DNA of 14,058 bases, taken from the NCBI GenBank assembly GCA_022837505.1, contig JALHFZ010000043.1:1-14058 (forward strand). Reading direction: 5' to 3'. The notes under the pieces were generated by a model. The model saw only the letters and a list, made by a program, of their open reading frames with translations, was not told where the DNA came from and ran no database searches. The translations under genes were made by a program, and so were the position numbers. Source of the stretch: Synergistaceae bacterium. Its GTDB lineage: Bacteria > Synergistota > Synergistia > Synergistales > Aminobacteriaceae. Of the stretch, positions 12,726 through 14,058 are shown in pieces (within the stretch, counting starts at the first letter, position 1; every line of letters begins with the position of its first letter).

Positions 12726-14058
12726 TTATAAAGTCGCGAGAAAACCGGCAATGCCCTCTGCAAGAGAGTCGGCCATACGGTTTTGATAGGTGCCGTCCGA
12801 GAGCATCCGGGCCTCGGACTTTTCGGTCAGGAAACCCGTTTCGATGAGCACAGAAGGCATGGCGGCCCCCCGAAGGACGAAAAACGGAGCCTGGGCCACC
12901 CGGCGCATCTTGATCTTCCCCTTCTGCCCCGCGGCAAAGAGATGTTCTGCGAACCCTGTGCTTTCACTGATCTTTGCGTTCTGCTGCATATTCCCCAGTA
13001 TATTGAGGAGCATTTTCGTTCTGCTGTCCGCGGCCTTCGATGTGTCTCCGTTCCCCTCGGCCATATCGCGGTTTTCTATCAGGGCGAGCTGCATTGCGTC
13101 CTTGTCCGTAGGCAACGCCATGAGATAAATCTCCATCCCGGTGGCATGGCGGCCTTTAGGCAGGGCGTTGGCGTGAATACTGATGAAAACCTCGGCATTC
13201 CACTGATTGGCCAGATTGGTCCGTTCCTTCAAAGTGAGATAGACATCGGAATTTCGGGTAAGGCGGACATCAATCCCCTTTTTTTTCAAAGCGGCGGCCA
13301 GTTTCAGGGAGACGGCCAGGTTGATGTCCTTTTCCCTGAGGCCGTTCGCCACCGCACCGGGGTCCTTCCCTCCGTGGCCGGGATCGATGACCACGATCCC
13401 CGACCCCTTGCTGGTCGTACCGCTTGAAGGGGCGGCTCTTTTTTCCGCAGGCCGCTCCTCCGCAATATCAACCCCCGGCCCCTTTTCCTGTCCCCCTCCG
13501 CGAAGAAAATCAAGGACGATCCTTCTCGGGTCAGAGAGGGTGATAATTTCCACCGGGAGCGGGGAGGTGAATTCATAGAGGACCCTGTCGCCGAAGTTCA
13601 GGGCGGCAACCTTAACCTCGCCGCAGGGAGAGGGCATCCCCGGCAGGGAGGGTGCGCCGGGGCCGAAGGTGATCTTGACCCCTCCGGAGGACTGCTGAAG
13701 CTCAGCCTCCCCGTCCCCTTCGATATCAAGGACTGTTCGGATTTTTCCATCCTCTATTCCCCACCGGATTCCTCGAAGAACGGGCCTGCTTCCTGACGGG
13801 GGAGTTTCAGTTTTTTCGGGAACGAGCCGGGGTATCTCCCGGGGCTTCGGGGTCTCGGACGGCTCCTCCCCTTCCTCCGCCCCTGCCTTCCACTGCAGAT
13901 TTCCCTTCCGGCCGGACCGGGTGAGAAGGCCGTTAAAGATCTTCAGGGCCGACCGGCTCTCGACAAACCACCCCTCCGGGGTGGAGATACAGGAGGCCGC
14001 AAGGGGGACGAGCTCCACATCAAGCCATACGGCCGCAGCGTCGGCTACGAGCTGAAGC
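12726..14058 (-). CDS. N-acetylmuramoyl-L-alanine amidase (Ami_3), 5' truncated by window
   Basis: The reading frame stays open to the window edge, so the visible 443 codons are the C-terminal part of a secreted cell-wall amidase that cleaves the MurNAc-L-Ala bond. Counting from the first complete codon, an AMIN-like beta-rich region spans about 94-186. A Pro/Glu/Lys-rich linker follows, then the Amidase_3 catalytic domain at about 221-441. Zinc ligands are H228 (IDPGHGGKDPGA), E242 (GLREKDIN) and H295 (FISIHANA), with the catalytic glutamate E406 (VLIETGFLTE). All key residues are present, so it should be active. A second acidic and Ser-rich linker precedes the AMIN-like part. A GTG at 14018 is in frame but is unlikely to be the start, since coding sequence continues upstream. 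It is followed after 37 bases by the GerMN gene. Confidence 0.94.
   Translation of the reverse strand, partial: LQLVADAAAVWLDVELVPLAASCISTPEGWFVESRSALKIFNGLLTRSGRKGNLQWKAGAEEGEEPSETPKPREIPRLVPEKTETPPSGSRPVLRGIRWGIEDGKIRTVLDIEGDGEAELQQSSGGVKITFGPGAPSLPGMPSPCGEVKVAALNFGDRVLYEFTSPLPVEIITLSDPRRIVLDFLRGGGQEKGPGVDIAEERPAEKRAAPSSGTTSKGSGIVVIDPGHGGKDPGAVANGLREKDINLAVSLKLAAALKKKGIDVRLTRNSDVYLTLKERTNLANQWNAEVFISIHANALPKGRHATGMEIYLMALPTDKDAMQLALIENRDMAEGNGDTSKAADSRTKMLLNILGNMQQNAKISESTGFAEHLFAAGQKGKIKMRRVAQAPFFVLRGAAMPSVLIETGFLTEKSEARMLSDGTYQNRMADSLAEGIAGFLATL

Noticed and set aside
1..14058. CRISPR array, insertion sequence, integrase or attachment site
   Set aside because: No spaced direct repeats, transposase or integrase coding sequence, or duplicated tRNA 3' end was seen. 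The two tRNA-Thr genes are full functional copies with different anticodons.

Overview
All genes visible in this 14 kb window read from the minus strand, so transcription runs from high to low coordinates. The DNA is GC-rich, with AT-rich promoters. The organism looks like a diderm (Gram-negative) bacterium: a tripartite RND pump with a TolC-like outer membrane channel sits beside GerMN and Ami_3-type envelope genes. Protein style and this mix of genes suggest Synergistota. That is an inference; no 16S or database search was available.

Region 1 (14058 to about 8200) is housekeeping. A 5'-truncated N-acetylmuramoyl-L-alanine amidase is followed by a membrane-anchored GerMN-domain protein, RNase PH (rph), a RdgB/HAM1 nucleotide pyrophosphatase (rdgB), secG and a nicotinate phosphoribosyltransferase (pncB). 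These are tightly spaced or overlap by 4 bases, so they probably form one transcript joining cell-wall, RNA 3'-end, nucleotide-sanitation, secretion and NAD-salvage functions. After 168 non-coding bases come rplM and rpsI, closed by a strong intrinsic terminator.

Region 2 (about 8190 to 1715) is an accessory efflux operon: tetR, an outer membrane factor, a membrane fusion protein, an RND permease and a small PII-like protein. A near-consensus sigma70 promoter lies just beyond the rpsI terminator, and a palindrome fills the gap between its -35 and -10 boxes, as expected for an autorepressing TetR regulator. Consecutive genes overlap at every junction, three of them by the 4-base ATGA arrangement, so the five proteins are probably translationally coupled. 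The PII-like protein at the end is the most interesting element. A PII-fold subunit made with an RND pump fits the PII-NG type described next to cation-efflux genes and suggests the pump is controlled after translation.

Region 3 (1714 to 1) holds a MscS-type mechanosensitive channel with an uncertain start. It is followed by a consensus promoter driving tRNA-Thr(UGU), tRNA-Tyr(GUA) and tRNA-Thr(GGU), an intrinsic terminator, a separate extended -10 promoter, a structured leader and the first 33 codons of tuf (EF-Tu). This resembles the E. coli thrU-tyrU-glyT-thrT-tufB cluster without the glycine tRNA, and with tuf apparently given its own promoter. No CRISPR array, insertion sequence or rRNA gene was seen.
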